Below are positions 21,852 to 29,584 of a DNA stretch of 43,019 nucleotides, piece after piece. A program made the translations under genes and the position numbers. Each line of letters opens with the position of its first letter. The first letter of the stretch is position 1. The notes under the pieces are model-generated. The model had not been told where the DNA came from. It did no database searches and was given only the letters and a program-made list of their open reading frames with translations. The stretch spans positions 1-43,019 of the IMG/VR virus record IMGVR_UViG_3300030429_000047, one strand, 5' to 3'. The DNA is from a virus.

Positions 21852-22352
21852 ATGACAGACGGAAGAAGCAAAGCCTGCGAAGACATTATTGACAGGGCAT
21901 GGGATGAAAAGAAAATGATTCCCCTGCAAGACTGGCTTAACAATAATCAGCCGGACGAAGAGGGGATGATTTACGGGAAGGCCGCGGTAAATCAAATCCT
22001 GTGGGTGCGCGACACTTTGAGCTATATGGTTTTAGGCGGTTTTATTTTTGATGAATCAAAAAAGATGCTGACAGTAGACGGCACCCATACCTCGAAATCA
22101 ATATTATTACCTGTTTACAGGTTCGACATGCCTGGGATCAAAATTAAAATCCGTGGAAATTTTCACGATTGGTGCGTCCGGGTGTGGGCTGAACTTAAGC
22201 GGCCATTCCCTGAGTGGATGAATGTCAACCGATATGTTGGATACTTCGAGGGAATGAGTGAGGAAAAATCTCCTGTTTCATTTTGTGTCCGTTCAAAGGA
22301 AGAGTTGTACTCCGTGATTTGGTGGATGTTAAATGAAGGAATTAAAGCATGA
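21852..22352 (+). CDS. Accessory protein of unknown function
   Basis: A 166-residue soluble protein starting MTDGRSKACEDIIDRAWDE, with a Trp-rich middle (HDWCVRVWAELKRPFPEWMN) and SEEKSPVSFCVRSKEELYSV near the end. No family recognised. GGAGC of repeat R5 lies 8 nt before the ATG. The stop overlaps the start of the next short ORF (ATGA). It has a boundary repeat immediately upstream and R6 follows after the next ORF, so the pair 21852-22495 looks like one cassette. Confidence 0.55.
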   Translation: MTDGRSKACEDIIDRAWDEKKMIPLQDWLNNNQPDEEGMIYGKAAVNQILWVRDTLSYMVLGGFIFDESKKMLTVDGTHTSKSILLPVYRFDMPGIKIKIRGNFHDWCVRVWAELKRPFPEWMNVNRYVGYFEGMSEEKSPVSFCVRSKEELYSVIWWMLNEGIKA

Positions 22353-22495
22353 CGCCATGGATGGAGGAAGAAACTTTTTGGCACAAATGCTTTTACGGTA
22401 ATTTCTCTAAACTGCCAGAGCACTATTTCCGTATAACAATTCAGGGAAGATATACGGGCGAGTTTGATTCTTTGCGCGAAATGAATATGTGTTAG
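22349..22495 (+). CDS. 48-residue protein of unknown function
   Basis: A short ORF, MTPWMEEETFWHKCFYGNFS through DSLREMNMC, starting in the stop of the previous gene (ATGA overlap) and stopping directly at the beginning of repeat R6. The translational coupling is the main support. No family recognised. Confidence 0.5.
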   Translation: MTPWMEEETFWHKCFYGNFSKLPEHYFRITIQGRYTGEFDSLREMNMC

Positions 22496-22499
22496 GCGG

Positions 22500-22566
22500 C
22501 AATAACGAAATTGACCGATAATAACTGACGCACAGTCGAAAGTAAAACAAACCAAGTGAGGTTTTA
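22500..22566 (+). repeat. Boundary repeat R6
   Basis: Shares 45 nt with R5 (one difference) up to the TCGAAAGTA box. The hairpin after the box is replaced by a weaker stem, TAAAAC (22543-22548) with GTTTTA (22561-22566), that encloses a GAGG ribosome site for the gene at 22570. Confidence 0.8.
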
Positions 22567-22569
22567 GAA

Positions 22570-22842
22570 ATGGAGCAAAATAAATACAAAAAAGGCGGAT
22601 GGGTTGCTCAGGGCGATAGGATTGGCCGGATAATTGATGTTCACGATTACGATGGGGAGCTACTTATTGACGTTGTTCTGTATGCACCGACTGGAGAAAA
22701 AATTGGCAGAGAATCAGAATCGTTGGATGGTCCTAAGGGATTCGAGCCGTGTTGCGGAGCGGACGGGTGGAAGCCGATAGAAAAACCAGACTTTCCTCTG
22801 AAAAACTACTTCTACCCAAGAGACAAGTTTATCTACCTTTAG
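22570..22842 (+). CDS. Small accessory protein of unknown function
   Basis: A 90-residue protein with an SH3-like beta-rich N-terminus (GGWVAQGDRIGRIIDVHDYD, then LLIDVVLYAPTGEKIG) and a CC pair near residue 59. No family recognised. It follows boundary repeat R6. The next boundary, AGGCGGTCTGC followed by TAACTGAGG (22845-22872), begins right after its stop. Confidence 0.55.
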   Translation: MEQNKYKKGGWVAQGDRIGRIIDVHDYDGELLIDVVLYAPTGEKIGRESESLDGPKGFEPCCGADGWKPIEKPDFPLKNYFYPRDKFIYL

Positions 22843-22881
22843 TCAGGCGGTCTGCTCAATATTAACTGAGGTGCACAACAC

Positions 22882-23067
22882 ATGCAATCAAACGACATCA
22901 AAAGGTGGCAGGATTATATTAATAGAAAAAACGGCAGACCCCTGCGTGTTGAGGATTATTTCGAGGGGCTTGTTGTGTACCACTATCTTGATAATCCCGG
23001 CAAAACTCAACAGGCCAGTGAACAGTATTTTTGTAAAAACATGGTTAGGCAGTCTGCAAGCTACTAA
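22882..23067 (+). CDS. Small accessory protein of unknown function
   Basis: A 61-residue protein, MQSNDIKRWQDYINRKNGRP and on. GAGG lies about 9 nt before the ATG, inside a short boundary sequence (TAACTGAGG) of the same kind as after the gene (AGGCAGTCTGC then TAACTGAGG, 23047-23074). No domain recognised. Confidence 0.5.
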   Translation: MQSNDIKRWQDYINRKNGRPLRVEDYFEGLVVYHYLDNPGKTQQASEQYFCKNMVRQSASY

Positions 23068-23098
23068 CTGAGGGTCAATCTTTTTCTAAGGTAAAAAA

Positions 23099-23275
23099 AT
23101 GGGCAAAGTTGAAGGTTTAAAACCGTGTCCGTGGTGCAAGGGGGACCAACTGATGCACTTGCGCGGGGAAGTCGGCAATCTGCATTGGGTGCATTGCTAC
23201 ACATGCAAGGCTGATGGTCCAGTAGGAATGGATTGGGACGAGGCTAAGGAGCTTTGGGATGACAGAGATGAGTAA
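23099..23275 (+). CDS. Lar-like restriction alleviation zinc protein
   Basis: A 58-residue protein with LKPCPWCKG near the N-terminus and HWVHCYTCKADGP in the middle, ending DEAKELWDDRDE. The order CPxC, a strand, CxxC-x-A-x-GP, and a terminal helix with Trp matches the Lar restriction alleviation family of the Rac prophage, which modulates type I restriction. AAGG lies about 8 nt upstream. It overlaps the next small gene by 8 bp. Confidence 0.7.
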   Translation: MGKVEGLKPCPWCKGDQLMHLRGEVGNLHWVHCYTCKADGPVGMDWDEAKELWDDRDE

Positions 23276-23441
23276 ATTATCAGAAACGACAAACCGTCAT
23301 ACCGAAAAAATAATTTGCCCCAACTGTTCTGAAATACAGTTGGCAACCGTTTACCATACATTCCCCTGGTATTCATATGTGCATGATTGCACGCGGTGCG
23401 GACAAACGATTATGGAAAGTGAGTGGCAATCGACAGATTAA
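23268..23441 (+). CDS. Small zinc-ribbon protein
   Basis: A 57-residue protein starting MSKLSETTNRHTEKIICPNC; CPNC and CTRCGQ form a four-Cys zinc ribbon. An ATG at 23259 is an alternative start. It overlaps the end of the Lar-like gene by 8 bp and is probably co-translated. Its stop is directly followed by ATAACTGATG, a minimal boundary sequence. Confidence 0.55.
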   Translation: MSKLSETTNRHTEKIICPNCSEIQLATVYHTFPWYSYVHDCTRCGQTIMESEWQSTD

Positions 23442-23457
23442 TAACTGATGATCAGTG

Positions 23458-23709
23458 ATGAAAATCGAAAAAGGCATGAAAATTAAGGTGACGCGGCGGA
23501 GAGGCTCAAAAGGGTCTGTGTTTACCGTAGTCAAGATTTTGCGAGACCGAACTCGTGCTGGCATTGTCGATCTGTGGTGCACTTTTAACAACTCTCCGGA
23601 TCTGCACTATTATAACAATATCGTCGAGGATGGCCTATTATCTCCGTTCGATGACGAAACTATTGAGTTGATGCCGGTGGATAAGCCTGTCCAGCGAACA
23701 CTTTTTTAA
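23458..23709 (+). CDS. Small basic protein of unknown function
   Basis: An 83-residue protein, MKIEKGMKIKVTRRRGSKGS then VFTVVKILRD. The beginning reads like a KOW or SH3-type barrel; the C-terminal part (EDGLLSPFDDETIELMPVD) is acidic. No clear Shine-Dalgarno. It is the last gene of the accessory region, before the terminator at 23793. Confidence 0.5.
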   Translation: MKIEKGMKIKVTRRRGSKGSVFTVVKILRDRTRAGIVDLWCTFNNSPDLHYYNNIVEDGLLSPFDDETIELMPVDKPVQRTLF

Positions 23710-23717
23710 CTTAAAAC

Positions 23718-23739
23718 AGGAGGCCTAGCTATGAAATAA
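23718..23739 (+). other. Perfect ribosome site followed by a two-codon ORF (M-K-stop)
   Basis: AGGAGG (23718-23723) stands 7 nt before ATG-AAA-TAA (23731-23739). A small hairpin GCGC-AGAA-GCGC follows at 23743-23754. It could be the relic of a deleted gene or a minimal translated leader. Confidence 0.4.
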
Positions 23740-23792
23740 AAACGCGCAGAAGCGCAAAATTCCCTTTTATCGGGGCTTCATGAAGTTGGATA

Positions 23793-23828
23793 ACCCCAGG
23801 TGCCGGAAACCACCTGGGGTTTATTATT
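23793..23828 (+). terminator. Rho-independent terminator after the accessory region
   Basis: ACCCCAGGTG (23793-23802) pairs perfectly with CACCTGGGGT (23811-23820), loop of 8, followed by TTATTATT. It separates the early and accessory transcript from the head-tail module. Confidence 0.8.
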
Positions 23829-23888
23829 GGTTAAGGAATTTTTTTCCACTGCAACACCGAATAAAATTTCATGTCAACCCCAAACAAC

Positions 23889-23933
23889 CCCCGTTTACCC
23901 GCAACAATACCCCGTTTACCCGCATACAACCCC
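23889..23933. promoter_or_regulatory. Direct repeats upstream of the late operon
   Basis: CCCCGTTTACCCGCA occurs at 23889-23903 and 23910-23924, exactly 21 bp apart; a degenerate third copy (CCCCATTTA) begins at 23930. They lie between the terminator and the first head gene in an otherwise gene-free stretch 23740-24042, where a late promoter is expected. They may bind an activator or repressor of late transcription. Confidence 0.5.
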
Positions 23934-24042
23934 ATTTAAACACCATCTACCAAAAAGCCGAAAATCGTCGGTTACACTCACGTTCAGTTATTCATGAAAA
24001 TATATTTTATTTTTTTTCAAGAAAGCGGAGTGGTGAGATGTA

Positions 24043-24255
24043 ATGGCGTATACCCAGACAGACATTGATAACCTCGACCGGGCAATAGTAGAGATGGGCC
24101 TCGGTAATCGGATCGGGACCGTTACCGTCAAGGACGATACGGTCCGGTATGCCGATGTGACTCTCGACCAGCTGGTTAAGTTGCGGGGGATTGTCGCCGC
24201 TCATGTCGTTACGTCCAGCCCGCGATCCTATGCACGCAACGGAGGGCGCGGTTGA
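24043..24255 (+). CDS. Head-to-tail joining protein, gpW type
   Basis: A 70-residue protein, close to lambda gpW (68 residues) in size and plan: an N-terminal helix (YTQTDIDNLDRAIVEMG), a beta hairpin (RIGTVTVKDDTVRYAD) and a second helix (TLDQLVKLRGIVAAH), with a basic C-terminus. gpW plugs the filled head and forms the platform for tail attachment. It directly precedes the portal gene, overlapping it by 1 bp (TGATG), the same order as in lambda. GGAG lies about 10 nt upstream. Confidence 0.78.
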   Translation: MAYTQTDIDNLDRAIVEMGLGNRIGTVTVKDDTVRYADVTLDQLVKLRGIVAAHVVTSSPRSYARNGGRG

Positions 24256-25664
24256 TGGGTAAGGTTGTGCAGATGCCGAGGCGTGGCGAACGTTATGCTG
24301 CCGCCAAGACCGGCCGGTCTCATCATGGCTGGCATCCTACCGACCTTGCTGTCAACGATTTGATTTCCATGGCAGGGCCTGGAGTCCGGGCTAGGGTCAG
24401 GCAGCTGATCCGCGACTTTCCTTATTTTAAAAGGGCAATGGTTGTCCTCTCCGATTACACGGTGGGTGACGGCATCCAACTGCAGTCCAGGGCGCTCGGT
24501 CCAGACAATAAATATTCTCCTGTCATCTCGCAAAAAATAGAAGATGGTTTTAACCGGTGGGCTGAAAAGGCCGATATCGCCGGGCGGCTCCATCTTCAAG
24601 AAATGGTACGGCTCGCCAAAGATCAGGATACCGAGTGCGGCGAGTTTATTATTATCAAAACTAGATCTTCTCGCCCTGGCCGCTATCTTCCCCTGGCTTT
24701 GCAGATGTATGAGCCTGACTGGTTGACAAACTACGGCGCAACCAAATCCGGCAATAACGAAATCGAACAAGGTGTCGAGTACGACATCAAGACCGGCGAG
24801 GTGATCGCCCATCATTACAGCGACCCAAGGGGTTTTAAAAAGCCTCAGCGAATCCTTGCAGATCAGATTATCCACGGGTTTAAAACACTTCGTCCCGGCC
24901 AGCTGCGTGGCATCTCCGATTTTGTTTCGGGTGTGCTTGTCACCCGCGATCTGCAGGAATGCATGGAAGGCGAGATTGACGGATTTAAGTTTGCCTCCAA
25001 GTGGCTGGCGTTCGTCAAGTCGATGAATCCGGAAGGCCGCAAGGAAGGCGACGATAACGCCGACCGTATCCAAGACCTTGAAAACGGCATTATTGAATAC
25101 CTCAACGCTGGAGAGGATATTGTCCTGGCCAGCAATCCCCGGCCGACACCGCAGCTCACACCTTTTGTCCGGCTGGTCCTGTCGATGATCTCGGTTGCGA
25201 CCGGCGTACCTTACGAGTTGTTGTCCGGCGATTACACCGGTCTCAACTGGGCAGTGATCAAGGTTATCCGCGCCGATTTCAAGCACGCGATGAGACCAAT
25301 TGTCGGGCGCCATATCCGTCAATGCTGCAAGCCGATTTTCGAAGCTTTCCTGGACGAGGCCGTTCTCCACGGCAAACTTGATTTGCCCGGTTACTGGTCG
25401 GACCCCATGCGTTACCGCAGAGCAACATGGCAACCGCCGGTCGCCGATCCGGTCGATCTTCTTCGCGATGCCAAAGCCCACACCGACGAAATGTCGAACC
25501 TGCTGCGCTCTCCCCAGGAGATCGCAGCCGCTCGTGGCCGGCAGCTTGAAGACATTTACGACGAGATTGCCGAGGCTGAAAAGATGGCTGAAAAAAAGGG
25601 AATCAGCCCGAGCAAAACAAGTACCGCCCTGGCCAATAATCCGGCGGCGATAACCAAGGAGTAG
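24255..25664 (+). CDS. Portal protein, lambda gpB family
   Basis: A 469-residue portal, the dodecameric ring through which DNA enters and leaves the head. Visible family features are LIRDFPYFKRAMVVLSDYTV near residue 55, KDQDTECGEFIII, MYEPDWLTNYG and, late, the SGDYTGLNWAVIKVIRADF segment. The ATG at 24255 overlaps the gpW stop; a TTG one codon earlier is less likely. The stop is 4 bp before the capsid fusion gene. Confidence 0.9.
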   Translation: MGKVVQMPRRGERYAAAKTGRSHHGWHPTDLAVNDLISMAGPGVRARVRQLIRDFPYFKRAMVVLSDYTVGDGIQLQSRALGPDNKYSPVISQKIEDGFNRWAEKADIAGRLHLQEMVRLAKDQDTECGEFIIIKTRSSRPGRYLPLALQMYEPDWLTNYGATKSGNNEIEQGVEYDIKTGEVIAHHYSDPRGFKKPQRILADQIIHGFKTLRPGQLRGISDFVSGVLVTRDLQECMEGEIDGFKFASKWLAFVKSMNPEGRKEGDDNADRIQDLENGIIEYLNAGEDIVLASNPRPTPQLTPFVRLVLSMISVATGVPYELLSGDYTGLNWAVIKVIRADFKHAMRPIVGRHIRQCCKPIFEAFLDEAVLHGKLDLPGYWSDPMRYRRATWQPPVADPVDLLRDAKAHTDEMSNLLRSPQEIAAARGRQLEDIYDEIAEAEKMAEKKGISPSKTSTALANNPAAITKE

Positions 25665-25668
25665 ACGC

Positions 25669-27678
25669 ATGAAAAAGAAATACGATCTTTACCGGGCAAT
25701 GCCTCTGACCATGGCGGGCGGAAAGCCGTCTTCCCTGAATGAGGATGACCGTTCGGTCGAGGTCCTGGCCACCACCGAAAACCCTGCGGCAATTTACGAC
25801 TGGGACCGGGGCTATATCGACGAGATCCTCCTGATGTCCGGCCTTGAGATGCCTGTAAATCTTCAGGTGCCGTTGCTCGATACTCATAGCCGCTATTCGA
25901 CCGCGTCGGTGATCGGTTCGTTTCGTGGTATGCAGATTGTCGGCGACGGACTGGTCGGGCGTGCGCACTTCAGCACAGTCGCAGAAGCGGAAGGTCCCTA
26001 CATTAAGGTGGCCGAGGGACATCTTACTGATTTCTCTGTCGGCTATCGGGTGCTTGAGTCGGTGTGGATCGATGCTGGAACAAAACAGGTTGTCTCCGGT
26101 CGCGAGTTCAGCGGGCCGGTCAAAGTAGTGACGAAGTGGAAGTTGAAGGAATTAAGCGTCTGTCCTATCGGGGCGGATGAACTGGCAAAGGCAAGGGCAG
26201 ACAAAGGCGAGCCCGCGCCCCAACATAAGGAAAACCTCATGGACCCTAAATTGAGAGCCTTCCTTGAGCGGCACGGTCTGCGCAAGGATGCAACGGACGA
26301 AGAGGCAAATGTCTTCTTTGAGAAAATGAATCAAGATGTTGACTCGCAGCGAGCCGGGACCGGTGGTCCCGCAGGCGGACAAACCCAGGAGGATCTTGCC
26401 AGACAGGCGGCAGATCTTGCCGTCCGTGCCGAACGCGAGCGGACCGGAGAGATCAACGCCATGTGTGACAAGTTCGGCTGTCGCGATATCGCCGCAGGAT
26501 TGTGCAATGACGGCAAGACAGTCGATCAGGCACGGCAGGCGGTTCTTGATTACATTGCCAAAAACAACAGCACGCCGGAAGGGTATGGCCACCGCTCACC
26601 GATTCAACTCGGGGCTGAGGATCGCGACAAGTTTCGCGGTGCTGGCCGAGACTCCCTCCTTCTTCGCGCCGGTAAACAGATTGAAAAACCTGCGCCCGGT
26701 TTTGATGAACTGGCCGGCCGCTCCATGGTTGAACTCTGCCGTATGGCACTTATCCGCTCGGGTCAATCCGATTCTGGCAGGCCTCTTGAGGTTGTCGGCC
26801 GGGCGCTGATGAGTTCGGACATGCCGACTATTCTCGGCGCTACCGCAAACCTCAGCCTGATGATGGGCTTCGATGCGGCGAATGAAACGTGGGCCGAGTG
26901 GTGTGAAGCCGGAGCAGTTTCCAACTTTCTTACCCATAAAGCGGCGCGGGCTTCCGAGGGCGAAGATCTTACCGAGATCCCCGAAGGTGGCGAGTACGAT
27001 TACGAAGAGCGCAGCGAGACTTTTGAGAGCTACGCTATTGCCACCTACGGCAAGATTTTCGCCATCACCAGGCAGGCAATTATCAATGACGATATCGGTG
27101 CCCTGACTGACATCCCATTCTCGCACGGAGAAGCAGCCGCCCGCAAGGTCGGCGATGTGGTCTATGCCGTGCTGACCGCCAATTCGGCCATGGGCGATGG
27201 CGTCGCCCTGTTCCACGCCACCCATAAAAATCTCGGAACTGCCGGCGCGCTGACTGAGATCACCATGGCGGAAGCCATTAAATTGATGGGTGTGCAGAAA
27301 GACGTCCAAGGAAAACGGCGCCTCAACCTTTCTCCTGAATTCCATCTCGCACCAAAAGCGCTGGAAGGGACCAGCGAAGTGTTTTTTTGTTCGCAGATGT
27401 TTGTCGGGGCCAACGCAGCGGCCACTCGGGCTAACCCATACTTCGGGCCAAAATATAAACGAATCTACGAGTCGCGACTGGATGACGCCTCTGCCACCGC
27501 CTGGTACCTGCTCGGGCCGAAGGGTAAAACCGTCAAGGTGTTTTTCCTGGACGGTGTGCAGAAACCTTTTATGGAGCAGCGGACCGGCTGGACCGTCGAC
27601 GGTATCGAGCACAAAGTTCGAATGGATGCCGGAGCAAAAGCCATGGATTTCCGTGGCATGGTTAAAAACGCCGGGTAA
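25669..27678 (+). CDS. Prohead protease - scaffold - major capsid fusion
   Basis: A 669-residue polyprotein. Residues 1-180 are an HK97/U35-type prohead protease, with H73 (DTHSRYSTASVIG) and S123 (HLTDFSVGY), and E161 in KELSVCPIG as possible third member. Residues 191-300 form a charged, helical scaffold-like region, and about 300-669 a major capsid protein (NFLTHKAARASEGEDL, FAITRQAIINDDIGAL, HATHKNLGTAG). AAGGAG precedes the ATG. A second in-frame ATG at 26239 (M191) has AAGGA 8 nt upstream, so a scaffold-capsid product could also be made separately. No separate capsid gene exists nearby. Confidence 0.88.
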   Translation: MKKKYDLYRAMPLTMAGGKPSSLNEDDRSVEVLATTENPAAIYDWDRGYIDEILLMSGLEMPVNLQVPLLDTHSRYSTASVIGSFRGMQIVGDGLVGRAHFSTVAEAEGPYIKVAEGHLTDFSVGYRVLESVWIDAGTKQVVSGREFSGPVKVVTKWKLKELSVCPIGADELAKARADKGEPAPQHKENLMDPKLRAFLERHGLRKDATDEEANVFFEKMNQDVDSQRAGTGGPAGGQTQEDLARQAADLAVRAERERTGEINAMCDKFGCRDIAAGLCNDGKTVDQARQAVLDYIAKNNSTPEGYGHRSPIQLGAEDRDKFRGAGRDSLLLRAGKQIEKPAPGFDELAGRSMVELCRMALIRSGQSDSGRPLEVVGRALMSSDMPTILGATANLSLMMGFDAANETWAEWCEAGAVSNFLTHKAARASEGEDLTEIPEGGEYDYEERSETFESYAIATYGKIFAITRQAIINDDIGALTDIPFSHGEAAARKVGDVVYAVLTANSAMGDGVALFHATHKNLGTAGALTEITMAEAIKLMGVQKDVQGKRRLNLSPEFHLAPKALEGTSEVFFCSQMFVGANAAATRANPYFGPKYKRIYESRLDDASATAWYLLGPKGKTVKVFFLDGVQKPFMEQRTGWTVDGIEHKVRMDAGAKAMDFRGMVKNAG

Positions 27679-27699
27679 TTAAAATAACAACGGTATCAG

Positions 27700-27721
27700 C
27701 CTGGAGTGTCAAAACTCCAGG
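27700..27721 (+). other. Hairpin after the capsid gene
   Basis: CCTGGAGT (27700-27707) pairs with ACTCCAGG (27714-27721) around a 6-nt loop, with no U-tract. It may be an RNA-processing or stability element between the capsid and decoration genes. Confidence 0.5.
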
Positions 27722-27756
27722 CCGACAGCTGAATATAAAATAAAGGAAGGTAGCAC

Positions 27757-28143
27757 ATGAACCCTTTGGAAAACAGAAAACGAGTGGCGATCTTCGAATA
27801 CGATTTCGCCAAGGACGGCGGCGCGGTTGGTGACATTGCCCTGCGCGGCGGCGATATCCCGAACGGCGCTCTGGTCGATTTTGGTTTGATCGACGTTGTA
27901 AAGGCATGCACCAGCGGCGGCGCGGCGACCCTTGCTGTGAAGTTGGTTGCTGCTGAGGATATTTTGGCGGCTGAGGCTGTTGCGACCTTTGCCCTGAACG
28001 CAACCCTTGCAACAGTGCCTGTCGGTACGTCAGCGACAACTGTCAAAACAGCTGCCAGAAAAGTACCTGTGCTGTCAATTGCCATTGCCGCTCTGACCGC
28101 CGGGAAATTTCGGATAGTTCTTGAGTACACCGTAACCAGGTAA
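27757..28143 (+). CDS. Head decoration-like protein
   Basis: A 128-residue, Ala/Val-rich protein (FGLIDVVKACTSGGAATLAV, IAIAALTAGKFRIVLEYTVT) with the beta-rich composition of small capsid proteins. It follows the capsid gene where gpD-type decoration proteins are found. AAGGAAGG precedes the ATG. The assignment is from position and composition; no diagnostic motif is seen. Confidence 0.55.
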   Translation: MNPLENRKRVAIFEYDFAKDGGAVGDIALRGGDIPNGALVDFGLIDVVKACTSGGAATLAVKLVAAEDILAAEAVATFALNATLATVPVGTSATTVKTAARKVPVLSIAIAALTAGKFRIVLEYTVTR

Positions 28144-28161
28144 TCTGGACCCGAACCGGCT

Positions 28162-28476
28162 ATGACCACCATCAAAGAGAAAATGGCTACAGCAATGGCC
28201 AAAGCCTTTACTCCCGAATTACTCGGTGAAGAGATCGAGTACAGCGGCGTGCCGGTGGACGGAATCTTCCGTCTCACCGCCGCGCCGAAGGGGTCTAGCG
28301 CCGGGTCAAAAAGCGTCGGTGAATTGCAGGTTCTGGTTGCCGATGTTCCGACCTGGGCGGTTGACGATCTGGTGGTGATCGACGGTAAAAACTGGCGGGT
28401 CAAGTCGGCGATGGAAGGCTCGACATCTTACAAGCACGTGCTGCAGATTGAGAGCGACAGGAGGATGCGGCCATGA
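28162..28476 (+). CDS. Head-tail connector-like protein (gpFII type)
   Basis: A 104-residue protein with the segments EIEYSGVPVDGIFRL and VVIDGKNWRVKSAM; size and position match gpFII-like head-tail joining proteins. It overlaps the next gene by 4 bp. The identification is mainly contextual. Confidence 0.55.
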   Translation: MTTIKEKMATAMAKAFTPELLGEEIEYSGVPVDGIFRLTAAPKGSSAGSKSVGELQVLVADVPTWAVDDLVVIDGKNWRVKSAMEGSTSYKHVLQIESDRRMRP

Positions 28477-29093
28477 GTTCGGCAACTATTCCAAGTGGCG
28501 CAAGGCTGGTCTTCCGCAACCTTGCGGAGCTGCACCGCGACCTAAAACGGTATGACTCGAAGCGGAAGGGCGTTGCAGAAACGGCGGTAAAAGTCGAGTT
28601 GTTCCGGTTGATGCGCGAGCTGCAGAAAGATCTGCGTCAAGGCCAGGTTGCAGGGTCAGCGTTTACTCCGCTCAGGGTTGTCAGCCGTGGCACCAGGGCC
28701 AGCAAAAAACCGCTCGCCGCACTGGCAGTCGCGGTGCGCTACAGCGTGAAAAAAGAGGCCGATGAAACCGTTATGTCGGTCGGCTTCGATGGGCCGCAAA
28801 GCTCTAAGTCGTGGCGGCGTATCGCCCATGCTGTTCAGGAAGGCGGCACTGCAGATCCAGGTCGGCGGATCATCGGCTCTACTTTGCGGAAATTGTGGGC
28901 GACAATTGGCGGCGACTATAAAAAAGGACGTGGCAAGGCCATAGCAAAATACTTTTTCCTGCGCAAAGGAACGACCAGCCTTGAGATCAAGCCACGCCCG
29001 ATTGTCGTGCCGTTCTGGGATGCACACAAGGACCAGGCGGAAAAAAACATTGTCAGCAATTTTGAACGTAAGCAACGCGGTGAAAAAATATGA
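28473..29093 (+). CDS. Tail completion protein, gpZ-like
   Basis: A 206-residue basic protein. The N-terminal part (RNLAELHRDLKRYDSKRKG), the segment GSAFTPLRVVSRG and the closing PRPIVVPFWDAHKDQAEKNI match the pattern of lambda gpZ and HK97-gp10-like minor tail or completion proteins. It overlaps both neighbours by 4 bp, so it is translationally coupled on both sides. Confidence 0.65.
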   Translation: MSSATIPSGARLVFRNLAELHRDLKRYDSKRKGVAETAVKVELFRLMRELQKDLRQGQVAGSAFTPLRVVSRGTRASKKPLAALAVAVRYSVKKEADETVMSVGFDGPQSSKSWRRIAHAVQEGGTADPGRRIIGSTLRKLWATIGGDYKKGRGKAIAKYFFLRKGTTSLEIKPRPIVVPFWDAHKDQAEKNIVSNFERKQRGEKI

Positions 29094-29554
29094 CCACCCT
29101 GTCTGAAAATATCGCCCAGGCCATCGCCGACAACAGCTTTCTTACCAACTGGTGTTTGGATAAATACGAGCAGTGGCAGACCGTTCAGCTCGGCATAGAT
29201 CTTGATCGTCTGCCGGCGGATAACGAATACCCCATTGCCATGGTTGCCCAGGTCTCAGGCCTTGAGGGTAAAGCCGTCGCCATGGAATCCGCAGAGGTTG
29301 TCATTACCTGCGGAATAGCCGACGAAAGCGATCCGGTAACTGTCGACCACCTGAAAAAGTTCAACCAGGTAAACGACCTGGAAGATTTCCGGCAGTTGGT
29401 CCTGGCCGCAGTTGAAACCGCCGATCTGTTCGGCGGCTATGTCGAGCAGGTCCAGGTTGAAAACGACCCGGTCGAGATGTTCCCGATTTTCTCGACCAAC
29501 ATGATTGTCAGAATCAAGTACCCGGCCCCGATGCGCGGTCGCTGGGATAAATAA
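29090..29554 (+). CDS. Tail terminator-like protein (gpU position)
   Basis: A 154-residue acidic protein with NEYPIAMVAQVSGLEGK and FSTNMIVRIKYPAPMRGR. Position between a gpZ-like gene and the tail tube gene is that of the tail terminator, which caps tube growth. No clear sequence signature, so the call is from gene order. Confidence 0.55.
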   Translation: MTTLSENIAQAIADNSFLTNWCLDKYEQWQTVQLGIDLDRLPADNEYPIAMVAQVSGLEGKAVAMESAEVVITCGIADESDPVTVDHLKKFNQVNDLEDFRQLVLAAVETADLFGGYVEQVQVENDPVEMFPIFSTNMIVRIKYPAPMRGRWDK

Positions 29555-29584
29555 AACAGTAACGCAGCATACGAGGAGAATCTC

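Noticed and set aside
14089-22566. Boundary repeats as integron attC sites
   Set aside because: The required inverse-core/core pair (RYYYAAC ... GTTRRRY) with internal complementarity is absent; TAGGC and TAAC occur in the wrong order, and the recombinase at 284 residues is shorter than typical IntI.
23889-23933. CRISPR-like array
   Set aside because: Only two exact repeats of 15 bp with 6-bp spacers; not a CRISPR.
24228-25670. 480-residue minus-strand ORF
   Set aside because: Exact shadow of the portal gene in another frame; no domain and no ribosome site.
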